NCBI GenBank assembly: GCA_027618475.1
Contig: JAQCEJ010000003.1
Location: 1 to 64,000 of the forward strand
DNA: 64,000 nt
Direction of reading: 5' to 3'
From: Planctomycetota bacterium
GTDB taxonomy: Bacteria > Planctomycetota > Planctomycetia > Planctomycetales > Planctomycetaceae
Position 1 is the first letter of the stretch. Every line of letters begins with the position of its first letter. The notes under the pieces are model-generated. The model was not told where the DNA came from. It ran no database searches and was given only the letters and a program-made list of their open reading frames with translations. This document shows, piece by piece, positions 1 to 11,791 of this stretch. A program made the translations under genes and the position numbers.

Positions 1-12
1 GCTAGTTGTTAA

Positions 13-2370
13 TCAATACCTCGTAATGGTCTCATTTAAGTTGTAAATCGCTCGTGCGACGGACGTCCACGCAGCGACGTCGATCACATCGAGATCTGTC
101 GGTTTCGGTGACAATCCGACTGTCATCAACTCATCGGCGGCAGATGGATTCATCGCATAGCGCTCGTGTTCTCGTTGCCATAAAACAGCTAGCGTTTTCC
201 GTTCGCGCAACTCCGGTTCACGCGATAAGACAATGCGGAATATCCAGCCAAGTTGATTTTTGAAGGAGTCTCCTCCGTCGCGTATCGTCCGCTCCGCGAG
301 CACTCGTGCCGCTTCAATCGACGATGGGTCGTTGAGCATCACCAGCGCCGAGAGAGGCGTGTGCGAAATCGGGCGGTCGGCGGTGCATTCTTCGCGGCTG
401 GGGGCATCGAACGCAATCAATGCCGGATGCAGATACGTTCGCTGCCAGTGCATGTAGACGCCCCGACGATATTGCCGTTCGTTCGTATCAGAAACATACT
501 CTCGCGTCGGAAAATTCAGATAGGCATAATACCCGGCAGGCTGATACGGCCGGGCACTTTCTCCCCCAAGTCTCGCCACGAGCAGACCGCTTGTCGCGAG
601 CATCACATCGCGAACATGCTCGGCATCGAGCCGCCGCCGAGTCTGCCGGGCCAGCAAACGGTTTTCAGGATCCTGTTCATGGAGTTCCGACGTCGGTGTG
701 GATGAGAGCCGATACGCCGAAGACGTGATCATCAATCGTACGATGTGTTTGATGTCCCAGCCTGAGTCACGAAACTCCGCCGCTAACCAGTCGAGCAATT
801 CGGGATGCGTCGGGCGATCTCCCTGTGACCCGAAGTCGTCGAGCGTACGGACGAGTCCTTTTCCGAACACGATTTGCCAAAGGCGGTTGACCATCACACG
901 GGAGGGAAGCGGATTCGTTTCGCTCATCAACCACGTTGCCAGATCGTCGCGGTTCAAACGCCTCGAGGCCTCGACGGAACTCTCAAACCCCGTCAAGAAT
1001 TTAGGAACCGCCGGCTCGACCGTCTCACCCGAACGATCGAGCCAGTTACCGCGCGGCAGGATTTTCATCTCGCGTGGTTCCGATGAAACGGTCGGGATGG
1101 TGAACCGAACCGTCTGGAGGAACTCTGCTTTCTGCTGTTCGAGCGCAGCGATCTGCTGCTTCGCCTCTTCCGATATGTCCCCCCTTTGCAGCGCGGCGAT
1201 CTCGGAGTCGAAGTGTGCGATCCGTTCGGCTTGTTGCGGCGTTGGCACGGCAAGATCGGCGACGGGATTACCGTAACCTTCCTCACGCAAATCGGCGAAA
1301 AAGGCCGCGAGACTGTAGAAGTCTCGCATGGTCATGGGATCGAATTTGTGATCGTGGCACTCGGCACAGCCGAAGGTCAATCCGAGCCAGACAAGCGACG
1401 TCGTACGCACCCGATCGGCGGCGTACTTGGTGAGATATTCTCCCGGCTGCGCTCCTCCTTCGATCGTCGTCATCCCCAGCATGTTGTAGCCCGACGCGAC
1501 TTTCTGCCACAACGTCGCCTCGGAAAGCAGATCGCCGGCGAGTTGCTCGCGAGTGAAGACATCGTAAGGCATGTTGGCGTTAAACGCAGCGATCACATAA
1601 TCGCGATACGGCGAAACCGATCGTTCCTGATCGCCGTGATAACCGACGGTATCGGCGTACCGCACCGCATCGAGCCACTGCACAGCCAGACGTTCGCCGA
1701 AATGCGGCGACGACATGAGGCGATCGACGAGATGTTCGAACGCATTCTCGTCGGTGTCGGCGACGAACGCATCAACTTCGTCTTGCGTCGGTGGCAAGCC
1801 AAGCAAATCGAACGAGACGCGGCGAATAAGAGTGACGCGATCGGCCGGTTCAACCGGCGTAATCTTCTCGGCTTTCCACCGCGCCATCAGAAAGGCATCG
1901 ATGGGGTTTCGCAGCACTCCGGTCGCGTTGACGGACGGCGGAATCGGTCTCGTGATCGGCTCAAAAGCCCAGTGACCTTTCCATGCTGCTCCGGCGGAGA
2001 TCCAGCGTTCGAGTGTTTTGATTTCATCTGCCGTCAGCCCCTTCCCCTCGCCGGGGGGAGGCATCCGCTCGTCACCCACGGCGCGAATCCGCCGAACGAG
2101 TTCGCTGCCATCGAGATCGCCGGGCACGATCACCGCCGCTGCCAGTAATCCCTCGCGCGTATCGAGCCGCAGGTCGGCTTGACGGTTCGCCTCATCGGGT
2201 CCGTGACAGACGAAGCATTTGTCCGACAGAATCGGCCGCACGTCGCGATCGAAATCGATGCGTGGCGAATCGGCGAGAGTATCGACGACAGGAACGGTCA
2301 GCCAAAAAACCGCTTCCAGTATGAGAAAGACCTGATTTCGACGACGGCAACCTATCATGATTTTTTCCAA
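13..2370 (-). CDS. Planctomycete PSCyt1/DUF1549/DUF1553 (PSD1) domain protein
   Basis: 785-aa ORF; heme-type CFVCHGP near N-terminus, typical planctomycete DUF1549 'HWAFEPI...NPIDAFL' and DUF1553 'VNRLWQIVFGKGLVRTLDDFGSQGDRPTHPELLDWLA' motifs. Confidence 0.93.
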   Translation of the reverse strand: MEKIMIGCRRRNQVFLILEAVFWLTVPVVDTLADSPRIDFDRDVRPILSDKCFVCHGPDEANRQADLRLDTREGLLAAAVIVPGDLDGSELVRRIRAVGDERMPPPGEGKGLTADEIKTLERWISAGAAWKGHWAFEPITRPIPPSVNATGVLRNPIDAFLMARWKAEKITPVEPADRVTLIRRVSFDLLGLPPTQDEVDAFVADTDENAFEHLVDRLMSSPHFGERLAVQWLDAVRYADTVGYHGDQERSVSPYRDYVIAAFNANMPYDVFTREQLAGDLLSEATLWQKVASGYNMLGMTTIEGGAQPGEYLTKYAADRVRTTSLVWLGLTFGCAECHDHKFDPMTMRDFYSLAAFFADLREEGYGNPVADLAVPTPQQAERIAHFDSEIAALQRGDISEEAKQQIAALEQQKAEFLQTVRFTIPTVSSEPREMKILPRGNWLDRSGETVEPAVPKFLTGFESSVEASRRLNRDDLATWLMSETNPLPSRVMVNRLWQIVFGKGLVRTLDDFGSQGDRPTHPELLDWLAAEFRDSGWDIKHIVRLMITSSAYRLSSTPTSELHEQDPENRLLARQTRRRLDAEHVRDVMLATSGLLVARLGGESARPYQPAGYYAYLNFPTREYVSDTNERQYRRGVYMHWQRTYLHPALIAFDAPSREECTADRPISHTPLSALVMLNDPSSIEAARVLAERTIRDGGDSFKNQLGWIFRIVLSREPELRERKTLAVLWQREHERYAMNPSAADELMTVGLSPKPTDLDVIDVAAWTSVARAIYNLNETITRY

Positions 2371-2459
2371 TCGCGAACGATGGGCCAGGATTTGTTGAGT
2401 ATATCGAAACTCCTGCTGGAAAGGGAGTTTTCCAATTGATCGGAGTGGGGGAGATGTGA

Positions 2460-3902
<1,443 letters not shown>

Positions 3903-4057
3903 ATCTGTCAAAGGTTGTAATTCGTCCCCGGTCGCTCGCGTCTGGAATTTCCTGTCGGTAGGTTGCACCGAGGAATTATCTCCCGTTTCCTCTTGCCGGC
4001 ATTGCATTTACATCAACACTCCCACATGCACGACCAGGCTTGTGTATTAAAATGCGC

Positions 4058-4098
4058 GAGGCAAAATAATACATTATGTATCATTTTGCCTCTTTTTT
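4058..4098 (+). terminator. Rho-independent terminator candidate downstream of metY-like gene
   Basis: gaggcaaaataatacat / atgtatcattttgcctc near-perfect stem followed by TTTTTT. Confidence 0.7.
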
Positions 4099-4378
4099 CT
4101 TTCTTGTGATCTCATGATTGACACGCCATTTTGACCAGGAAATCAAATTCCTCGAACAAAATTCCCGGGGCGTGCTTTGGTCCCAGTAACGATAACTCTG
4201 CTACAATATTGGCCTCAATTCGATCTCGTCGATCTATAGATTTTAGTTGCGTCCGGCGAGAGAATCTCACGAAATGAAAAATAAATTCGCCGATTGCTAA
4301 ATGTGGCACGGATGCTGCATTGTAATACCTGCAATGATGGCAAGCGTTGGCCCGCACTTGTCATCGCCAGACACGAAG

Positions 4379-4420
4379 GCGTTCCCGGTAACTTGTTATC
4401 GGGAACGCTTTCTGTCTTTT
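4379..4420 (+). terminator. Hairpin with T-rich tail
   Basis: gcgttcccggtaac-ttg-ttatcgggaacgc then tttctgtctttt. Confidence 0.45.
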
Positions 4421-4475
4421 ATCGAGTTCGATTTTGAACGATCGAAATCAACTCCATTCTTATCCCGATCCAAAA

Positions 4476-4514
4476 AAACACCCGCTTGAAGTACCTGACT
4501 TCAAGCGGGTGTTT
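4476..4514. terminator. Strong bidirectional terminator-like hairpin
   Basis: 17/17 bp stem aaacacccgcttgaagt / acttcaagcgggtgttt with A/T tracts on the outside. Confidence 0.75.
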
Positions 4515-4542
4515 ATCGTTTATGCGTGACAAGATCTGCGAG

Positions 4543-4689
4543 CTATCCCGTCACGCCAGACAGGCCGGGCGGTACATCCATAATCGAACCCTCTTGAATA
4601 CGAGGACGGGAAAAAGAGACCTGAACCAGGCGTCGCCGGGGGACGATCATCCCCCGCTCTGACACCCTTTTCGGCGGACTTAGCAGCAT
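4543..4689 (-). CDS. Small protein candidate (48 aa)
   Basis: MLLSPPKRVSERGMIVPRRRLVQVSFSRPRIQEGSIMDVPPGLSGVTG; preceded on minus strand by AGAGGAGGGCACA-ATG (good SD) and followed by the strong hairpin at 4476..4514. Confidence 0.45.
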   Translation of the reverse strand: MLLSPPKRVSERGMIVPRRRLVQVSFSRPRIQEGSIMDVPPGLSGVTG

Positions 4690-5041
4690 TGTGCCCTCCT
4701 CTTCCGAAATGCGTTTCAACACTCCAGTCGTCGCACGCGGGCTCAAATTCGTCGGGATACCTCGCGTTCGGAGAAGTCTTGAAACCAGAAACGGTGAAGC
4801 TCACCGTGGTGACATTCCGTGTAACGAATCGATCTTCGTTACACCTCATTCCACTGATTTCCAATGTACCGAGATTTTTTCTCGCGGTCAAACTTTTTCT
4901 TTGAAAAATTGCCCGACATGAATCTCAGTTCCGACCCCCGACCATCGTAGCTCACCCGATCGTTTTCTCGATCGCAGCCTCCGGCTATAATCGGCACTCA
5001 TCGTCACCGATCCGCGTCCCATTTTGCAGAAAGTCGAACCG

Positions 5042-6355
5042 ATGCCGTACTTCTCCGATATCGCTTCTGTCGTTTACGAAGGCCCCGACAGCAAGAATCC
5101 GCTCGCGTTCAAATATTATAATCCCGACGAACTGATCGAAGGGAAATCGATGCGCGAGCTGTTTCGCTTCAGCGTCTGTTACTGGCACACCTTCCGTGGC
5201 ACGGGGAGCGACCCGTTCGGAGCGGCCACCCTCCAGCGCCCCTGGGACGACGGCAGCGATTCGATCGACAACGCCAAAAAACGGGTCGACGTCGCCTTCG
5301 AGTTCATGCAGAAACTCGGCGTCGACTTCTATTGCTTTCACGATCGCGACGTCGCTCCGGAAGGCAAAACGCTCGCGCAGTCGAACAAAAATCTCGACGC
5401 CATCGTCAAACATTTGAAGAAATCGCAAAAATCGACCGGCATCAAACTGCTGTGGGGAACCGCGAATCTCTTTTCGCATCCCCGCTACATGCACGGTGCC
5501 GCCACGAGTTGCAATGCCGATGTCTTCGCGTACGCGGCGGCTCAGGTGAAACACGTGATGGAAGCAACCCACGACCTCGGCGGCGAGAACTACGTTTTCT
5601 GGGGGGGACGCGAAGGCTACATGAACCTCTACAACACCGACATGAAACGCGAACTCGACCATCTCGCCACCTTCATGCACATGGCCGTCGACCACGCCAA
5701 AAAAATCGGCTTCAAAGGACAGTTCCTCTTCGAACCTAAACCGAAAGAACCGACGAAACATCAGTACGACTTCGATGCGGCGGCCTGTTTGAATTTCATC
5801 CATCGCAACAAACTCGACGGACACGTAAAACTCAACATCGAAACGAACCACGCCACGCTCGCCGGCCACACGATGATGCACGAACTCGAATACGCCCGCA
5901 TTCACAACGCCCTCGGCAGCATCGACGCCAACACCGGCGACCTGCTGCTCGGCTGGGATACCGATCAGTTCCCCACCGACATCTATCTCACGACGCAGTG
6001 CATGCTGGTGATTCTCGAACAAAAGGGGTTAGCTCCCGGCGGCACCAACTTCGACGCGAAAGTCCGCCGTGAAAGTTTTGAACCGATCGATCTGTTTCAC
6101 GCCCACATCGGCGGGATGGATGCCTTCGCCCGAGGAGCCAGAATCGCCGCCGCGATCCGCAAGGATGGCGTGTTGAAGGACGTCGTCAAGCAGCGTTACG
6201 CCAGCTTCGACGAAGGGATCGGCAAGCAGATCGAAAAAGGGAAAGCGAGCCTCGCCGATTGCGAAGCCTACATGCTGAAAAACGGCAACCCCGCAGCCAA
6301 CACCAGCGGTCGGCAGGAGTTTCTTGAGAATGTGATTAACGATTATTTGCGGTGA
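5042..6355 (+). CDS. xylA: Xylose isomerase
   Basis: ORF 5024..6355; '[10 protein letters not shown]', '[23 protein letters not shown]', '[18 protein letters not shown]' motifs. Confidence 0.95.
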   Translation: MPYFSDIASVVYEGPDSKNPLAFKYYNPDELIEGKSMRELFRFSVCYWHTFRGTGSDPFGAATLQRPWDDGSDSIDNAKKRVDVAFEFMQKLGVDFYCFHDRDVAPEGKTLAQSNKNLDAIVKHLKKSQKSTGIKLLWGTANLFSHPRYMHGAATSCNADVFAYAAAQVKHVMEATHDLGGENYVFWGGREGYMNLYNTDMKRELDHLATFMHMAVDHAKKIGFKGQFLFEPKPKEPTKHQYDFDAAACLNFIHRNKLDGHVKLNIETNHATLAGHTMMHELEYARIHNALGSIDANTGDLLLGWDTDQFPTDIYLTTQCMLVILEQKGLAPGGTNFDAKVRRESFEPIDLFHAHIGGMDAFARGARIAAAIRKDGVLKDVVKQRYASFDEGIGKQIEKGKASLADCEAYMLKNGNPAANTSGRQEFLENVINDYLR

Positions 6356-6392
6356 GGTGAGTGAGTGGGGAGAATCGGGATGGAAGACCCCG

Positions 6393-6487
6393 AACGGCCC
6401 TTTCAGGGCCGTTCCAATCAATGGAACCACGTTCCCAGGCCTTCGGCCTGGGCTGACGGAATCGGCCTTTCAGGCCGTGATTCAACC
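6393..6487. repeat. Cluster of three REP-like hairpins upstream of RAYT-type transposase
   Basis: aacggccct-ttc-agggccgtt (6393..6413); cccaggcc-ttc-ggcctggg (6434..6452); cggcct-ttc-aggccg (6473..6487). Confidence 0.75.
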
Positions 6488-6500
6488 GGTGGAGGCATCC

Positions 6501-6953
6501 ATGCCGCAATCGCTCGCGAAGGTCTACCTTCACATCGTATTCTCGACAAAGAATCGCGAGCCGCTGTTGGCAAGCCCATGGCGAGACGAACTTTTCCGCG
6601 TATTGGGGGGTGCCGCAAACAATCTCGGTTGCCAATCGTTGATTGTGGGGGGAGTCGAGGACCACGTCCATCTGTTGATCCAACTCGGCAGAACCATCAG
6701 TGTTGCCGACGCCGTGGGAAAGATCAAATCGACATCCTCCGCGTGGATCAACCAGACGCGCGGCCTCGCGATGTCTTTTCATTGGCAGGCGGGGTATGCC
6801 GCGTTTTCGGTCAGTCAGTCGAATGTCGAAGCCGTACGCGAGTACGTACGGAAGCAGCCGGAACATCACATCAAACAATCGTTTCAAGACGAACTGCGAG
6901 AATGGTTACGGCGTTACGAAATCGAATGGGACGAACGTTACGTCTGGGATTGA
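6501..6953 (+). mobile_element. RAYT / IS200-like Y1 transposase (150 aa)
   Basis: MPQSLAKVYLHIVFSTKNREPLL...GGVEDHVHLLIQLGRTISVADAVGKIKSTSSAWI...; HVHLL HUH-like motif and putative catalytic Tyr in YVRKQPEHH. Confidence 0.9.
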
Positions 6954-6964
6954 ATACAGAATTC

Positions 6965-7008
6965 GAGCCTGAAAGGCTCGTTCCACCAGCCCAGGGCAAA
7001 GCCCTGGG
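6965..7008. repeat. Two REP-like hairpins downstream of RAYT
   Basis: gagcct-gaa-aggctc (6965..6979) and cccagggc-aaa-gccctggg (6990..7008). Confidence 0.7.
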
Positions 7009-7307
7009 TACTCTGTCATGTGGTCACGATCACAATTGACGTTCCAACGAACGGTGGGTCAGCCGATCGAATCAATTGATTACCAATGCCGCAGGGCGTG
7101 TGCTATCATCTTCTTGTCGCTGCGCAACCCACACGCAGGGGCGTGTGGGCCACCCGTCCGATGTGTATCCGACAGACTGGGGGTGCGGCAAGTATCCCCC
7201 GCCGATTTTTCCGGTGACGAAGGACGACTTTGGAGAGGCTTTTTGAATGCAGAGAGGAAGGCATGCGGGAGCATGCCCTACAGAACTACAGGACTCTGCA
7301 ACACGGG

Positions 7308-7571
7308 ATGAGCATGAAACTCCTCGGCACCATCCTGATTCTTCTCAGCGTCGGGATTCTTCTCTACGGCGTGCCGGTGATGTCGTTTCTCGCCTTTCAG
7401 GAGGTTGCCAATCATCCGGGACAGGCGAGGCCCGAGGACTTGGCGGCGGGACTCGCACGCGGTTATGCGTTGCGATTTATCGCTCTCCCCATCGGATTGA
7501 TCGGCATCGTCTTTTACGTCCTCGGCGTGTTCTTCCGCAGGCGGTCGGTGAAGCGTCACACGTTCAGATAA
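7308..7571 (+). CDS. Small hypothetical membrane protein
   Basis: MSMKLLGTILILLSVGILLYG...FIALPIGLIGIVFYVLGVFFRRR; two hydrophobic segments. Confidence 0.6.
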   Translation: MSMKLLGTILILLSVGILLYGVPVMSFLAFQEVANHPGQARPEDLAAGLARGYALRFIALPIGLIGIVFYVLGVFFRRRSVKRHTFR

Positions 7572-7727
7572 CGTGCGTCGTTCGTTTGCGCCTTGCTGCT
7601 CTCTCGCCGAATTGTGAGAATGAGTCGGAACAGCTTGAAGCGAAAACCAAAGGCACCCTCATCCGGCCTGCGGCCACCTTCTCCCAGAGGGAGAAGGGAT
7701 ATTGTCACTCAACTCTGGATTTTCACC

Positions 7728-9248
7728 ATGCGCATCGCCATCGGACAACTCTGGCAGGAAACGAATACCTTCAATCGCAACGCGACGACGCTTGCCGATT
7801 TCGAGAACTGGGGGGTCGCGACCGGAGGTGACGTGATCGCGAAATATGGCAACACCGGGGAACTCTCCGGGTTTCTAAAGGAAGCGAAAACGTGGGATGG
7901 CGATGTCGAATTCGTCGGGCTGGCGCGGTATGTCTGCTGGCCCTGGGGAGCTGTCGATGCGGCGACATGGCGGAAAATTCGCGACGATTTCATCGCTCAG
8001 CTCGAAGCAGCCGGGCCGGTCGATGCGGTCTTTCTGGCGTTGCATGGGGCGATGTCGGCAGAAGGTGAACCCGATGTCACCGGAGCGATTCTCGAACTCG
8101 CACGGTTGACCGTCGGCTCGGACGTGCCAATCGTCGGGTCGCTTGATCTGCATGGAAACATCACACCGCGTATGGTCGCGAACGCCGATGTGCTGGTGGG
8201 ATATCACGCGGCTCCACATCTCGACGCCGTGCAGACCGGCGAACGATCGGCGAAAGCCTTGCGCTGGATGCTCGAACATCGCGGACAAAAACCGGTGACG
8301 TATTGGCGCAAGCTGCCGATGATGACCGCCGCCGAGAATCACAACACGTTCACCGGCATCCCCGCGCCGCTCTATCGGCAACTCGAAGCGTTCGAACGCG
8401 AACCGAACGTCCTCTCGGCCGGTCTGTACATGGTGATGGCGTGGTTCGACACGCCGTGGGTCGGCTGGACGGCATTGATCACCACCACCGAAAACGATCG
8501 GGGTCTTCGAGAAAAACTCGACAGCTTCTGCGACGCCTGTTGGGAACTGCGACACGTAATGGAAGACGTCGAACGGCTCCCCGCGAAAGAACTCGTCGAC
8601 CGCGCGTTGATGGTCAAGGGACACCCGGTCGTCATCGGCGACGGTGCCGACGCCACTAACAGCGGTTCACCGGGGGATGCGACCGAACTGTTGCGAGAAT
8701 TTCTCAGCCGCGAGTCGATTCCTCGCGGCGCGTTGACGTTTATGGTTGATCCGCAGGCCGTTGCGGTCGCGAAAGAGATCGGCGAAGGAGGGGCGTTCGA
8801 CGCCCCGGTCGGCGGTCGGTATTCCCCCGAGTTTTCAACGCCGGTGCAGGTGAAGGGAACCGTCGAAAAAATTCTCGACATGAAGTGGACGCTGACCGGG
8901 CACATCGGAAACAACCTGCCGATCGACATGGGAACCGGTGCTGTCGTTCATGCGGGAGAGACGACGATTCTGCTGGTGGAACGAAGCGGCCCGGGAAGTT
9001 CGCCGGTGTTGTACGAGACGGCGGGGCTTGATCCGCGAAACTTCGGAATGGTCGTCGCGAAGTCCCCTTCCGGTTTTCGGGCCGACTACGGCTCGTTCGC
9101 GGCGGAAATCTTACTCGCCGACACCGACGGTTGTGCGCCGGGAAATTTACAGCGGCTGACGTACGAGCACGTGCATCGTCCCCTCTGGCCGCTGAATCCG
9201 ATCGCCTCGATGGAAGAAGCCCGGTGGACTCCGGCCGGTTATGTGTGA
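7728..9248 (+). CDS. M81 family metallopeptidase (MlrC-like)
   Basis: MRIAIGQLWQETNTFNRNATTLADFENWG...LDLHGNITPRM...; MlrC family signature. Confidence 0.92.
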   Translation: MRIAIGQLWQETNTFNRNATTLADFENWGVATGGDVIAKYGNTGELSGFLKEAKTWDGDVEFVGLARYVCWPWGAVDAATWRKIRDDFIAQLEAAGPVDAVFLALHGAMSAEGEPDVTGAILELARLTVGSDVPIVGSLDLHGNITPRMVANADVLVGYHAAPHLDAVQTGERSAKALRWMLEHRGQKPVTYWRKLPMMTAAENHNTFTGIPAPLYRQLEAFEREPNVLSAGLYMVMAWFDTPWVGWTALITTTENDRGLREKLDSFCDACWELRHVMEDVERLPAKELVDRALMVKGHPVVIGDGADATNSGSPGDATELLREFLSRESIPRGALTFMVDPQAVAVAKEIGEGGAFDAPVGGRYSPEFSTPVQVKGTVEKILDMKWTLTGHIGNNLPIDMGTGAVVHAGETTILLVERSGPGSSPVLYETAGLDPRNFGMVVAKSPSGFRADYGSFAAEILLADTDGCAPGNLQRLTYEHVHRPLWPLNPIASMEEARWTPAGYV

Positions 9249-9258
9249 ATCACTTCTG

Positions 9259-10503
9259 TCATCTCGGCTTCGTCGGTCCGAGATTGCGCCAAAGCCGGAA
9301 GTCGTTCGAGCCGCGCTCGGCGGTACCGATGAGATCCTGCCTGCCGTCACCGTCGATATCGGCGGCGATCACCTGGTTGGCGTTGATCCATGTCGGCATG
9401 ATCGGGTGTTTTTTCCATTGGCCCTTCGGGTCGCCGGTGTTTTCGAACCAATGAATGCCGCCGGGGTTTCCCATGCTGGAGCCGGAGGCATCGATGTCGC
9501 CATCGCCATCGAGATCGACGGCGATCGCCTCGAATGCCCAGTACAACTCACCGATGAAATGCTTCTTGAAGGTCGATCCGTCGCCGGGGGTGCCGACGTT
9601 TTCGTACCACGCGGCCTGATGGGTCGAGTCTTTGTCCGTGCCGTCGAAATAGCCGAGCCCGACGATGATGTCGATGTCACCGTCGCCGTCCATATCAGCG
9701 GGATGCCCGTGACACGGGTTCGGAGACTGGTCGTCGACGACATGTTTTTTCCAGACGACTTTGCCGTTGTCGTCGAGCGATTCGTACCAGGCCACCAGCG
9801 GTTGTCCCAGGACCGTTCCCAACAGATCGATGCAGCCGTCGCCGTTGAAATCGGCACAGGCGATTGTGCGGGTATCATTGAGATCGGTGTCGACAAGATG
9901 TTTCTTCCACAGGTCATCGTCGTCGGGAGTGCCGTCGTTCTCGAACCAGGCGAACTCGCGTCCCGCGTAATTCGAACCGGCAACGTCGAGATCGCCATCA
10001 CCGTCGATGTCTGCGAGGGCGACATCGTACGCGCGGGAGAATTCGTTGGTGATGACATGCCTGTTCCACGGGTTGACGTCCCCTCCCTTGCCGCTATGTT
10101 CGAACCACAGCAGCTCTCCGACCCAGTTCTTGACGATCGCGATGTCGGGCCAGTCGTCGCCGTTGATGTCGCCGACGGCGTGCCGTTCGAACAGACCGGG
10201 GTCGTTATCGCAGACCAGATGTTGCCGAAAATGACCGGTGCCGTCGTTGGCGAACCACATCAGCTGGTTGTCGGTGGCATCGGCACACGTCAGATCAAGA
10301 TCCCCATCGCGATCAAGGTCGACGGCGACGGTGCCATAGGCATAGCCGAATTTGTCGCGAATCACCGATGCCTCGAATGAAAGCGGCCCGCTTTCGACAA
10401 TCGATGTCTTGGCGGGAGAATCGTCGGCGGCGTGCGAGTTGGCGAAGAGAGCAACGGCAAGGCCGAGAATGGCGATGCAAACACCCGTTGGCAGGCGGAC
10501 CAT
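9259..10503 (-). CDS. FG-GAP/VCBS repeat secreted protein
   Basis: Signal-like N-terminus; repeated DxDGDGDxD motifs (DLDRDGDLDLTCAD, DIDGDGDLDVAGSN, DMDGDGDIDIIVG). Confidence 0.9.
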   Translation of the reverse strand: MVRLPTGVCIAILGLAVALFANSHAADDSPAKTSIVESGPLSFEASVIRDKFGYAYGTVAVDLDRDGDLDLTCADATDNQLMWFANDGTGHFRQHLVCDNDPGLFERHAVGDINGDDWPDIAIVKNWVGELLWFEHSGKGGDVNPWNRHVITNEFSRAYDVALADIDGDGDLDVAGSNYAGREFAWFENDGTPDDDDLWKKHLVDTDLNDTRTIACADFNGDGCIDLLGTVLGQPLVAWYESLDDNGKVVWKKHVVDDQSPNPCHGHPADMDGDGDIDIIVGLGYFDGTDKDSTHQAAWYENVGTPGDGSTFKKHFIGELYWAFEAIAVDLDGDGDIDASGSSMGNPGGIHWFENTGDPKGQWKKHPIMPTWINANQVIAADIDGDGRQDLIGTAERGSNDFRLWRNLGPTKPR

Positions 10504-10859
10504 GGCTACGCTCCTTAGAAATCGTAAAGGAGAAAATGCTTTCTTTCGTCCGTCAGTAGAGTCCGTCAATTCGTGGAATGCAAGCCCACCCCCCCCTCTA
10601 CAAAGGGGTGGCAAAGGGACGAAACGGAGAGTGGCCGTTGAAGGGGATCCCCCCTTTCATCCGTCATTTTTCTTACGGCGCTTGTGAGCGGTCAAGTTTT
10701 CTGGTTAGAATAATTGGTGAGAATGAAATGTATGACACCGGGAAGTATGCCTCCCCCGTTACGCCTGCCACACTCTCTCCGCCGATGACTTGTCGTGATA
10801 TTCGAGATCGATGGCGATCTCGCCGACGGAGAGCACCATAAAATGCCAAGGAGTCGAAA

Positions 10860-11699
10860 ATGAAGTCGATTGTTCGTCCTTTTCTGTTCGTCGTCACCAG
10901 TTTACTGGTCTGGAGTGCGGTTTCAGTCGCACAGGCCCAGGTTGCGATTCCCGACAAGAACCTCGAAACGGCGATTCGCGACGTACTTAAGAAGACCGAC
11001 GCCGCGGTTGCTCTCACCGAAGACGACCTGATGAACGTCTTCATTTTGAAGGCGAAGGGAAAAGAAATCGCCGACCTGACCGGTCTCGAAAAATGTCCCA
11101 ATCTCGCCGAACTGAATCTCGCGAACAATGCGGTGACGAATCTGGCTCCTCTCGCCGGGCTGAAGAACATTCAGTCGCTGACGCTCTCGGGAAATCAGAT
11201 TGCCGACGTCGCCCCGCTGACCGAACTTACGAAATTGCAGTACCTCAACCTCGAGGGAAATCAGATCGAAGCGATTGACGGTCTGGCTGGTTTGACCAAG
11301 TTGTCGGCGTTGTACCTTTCGAAGAACAAGTTGACATCGATCGGCCCGACGGCTGGTCTCACGAAACTCGCCTCGCTGTATCTCGCCGACAATCAGATCG
11401 CTGATTTAACGCCGCTCGCCGGCATTCAGCGCGTGCAGTCTCTCGATCTGCGGAATAACCAGATCGTCGATCTCGCTCCCCTGTCGGCGATGACCGATCT
11501 CCGTTATACCCAACTTCAGGGAAATAAAGTGACCGATCTCGCTCCGCTCGTTACGATGGCCAAAGCCGATGCAGAAGGGGATAAACGTTTTGCCCCGTAC
11601 TGGAAGTTATACCTCGCCGGCAACCCGCTGAGCGACGACGCGAAGAACACGCAAGTCGCCGAACTCAAAGCGGTCGGTGTCAGAGTGATGCTGGAATAA
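10860..11699 (+). CDS. Leucine-rich repeat secreted protein (internalin-like LRRs)
   Basis: Signal peptide followed by ~22-aa LRRs: LTKLQYLNLEGNQIEAIDGLAG, LTKLSALYLSKNKLTSIGPTAG. Confidence 0.9.
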   Translation: MKSIVRPFLFVVTSLLVWSAVSVAQAQVAIPDKNLETAIRDVLKKTDAAVALTEDDLMNVFILKAKGKEIADLTGLEKCPNLAELNLANNAVTNLAPLAGLKNIQSLTLSGNQIADVAPLTELTKLQYLNLEGNQIEAIDGLAGLTKLSALYLSKNKLTSIGPTAGLTKLASLYLADNQIADLTPLAGIQRVQSLDLRNNQIVDLAPLSAMTDLRYTQLQGNKVTDLAPLVTMAKADAEGDKRFAPYWKLYLAGNPLSDDAKNTQVAELKAVGVRVMLE

Positions 11700-11733
11700 C
11701 CGATCGACCCCGCATCGATCGACAATAAATAAT

Positions 11734-11773
11734 AAAGAGACGCGACGAACCACAATTCGTCGCGTCTCTTTTT
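11734..11773. terminator. Bidirectional terminator between convergent genes
   Basis: 16/16 bp stem aaagagacgcgacgaa / ttcgtcgcgtctcttt plus T-run. Confidence 0.88.
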
Positions 11774-11791
11774 GTCAGATCAGAACCGGTC

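Noticed and set aside
1186-2148. 320-aa plus-strand ORF opposite the PSD1 gene
   Set aside because: Antisense shadow ORF in GC-rich coding DNA; no recognisable family, and the opposite strand has strong domain motifs.
4985-6022. 345-aa minus-strand ORF opposite xylA
   Set aside because: Shadow ORF, complement of a clear xylose isomerase.
9241-10380. 379-aa plus-strand ORF
   Set aside because: Complement of FG-GAP repeats; its pseudo-repetitive sequence mirrors the DxDGDGD repeats on the other strand.
10585-10655. ccacccccccctctacaaaggggtgg and ggggatcccccc hairpins upstream of the LRR gene
   Set aside because: Probably REP-like intergenic repeats; no second copy noticed in the window, so not listed as a separate family.
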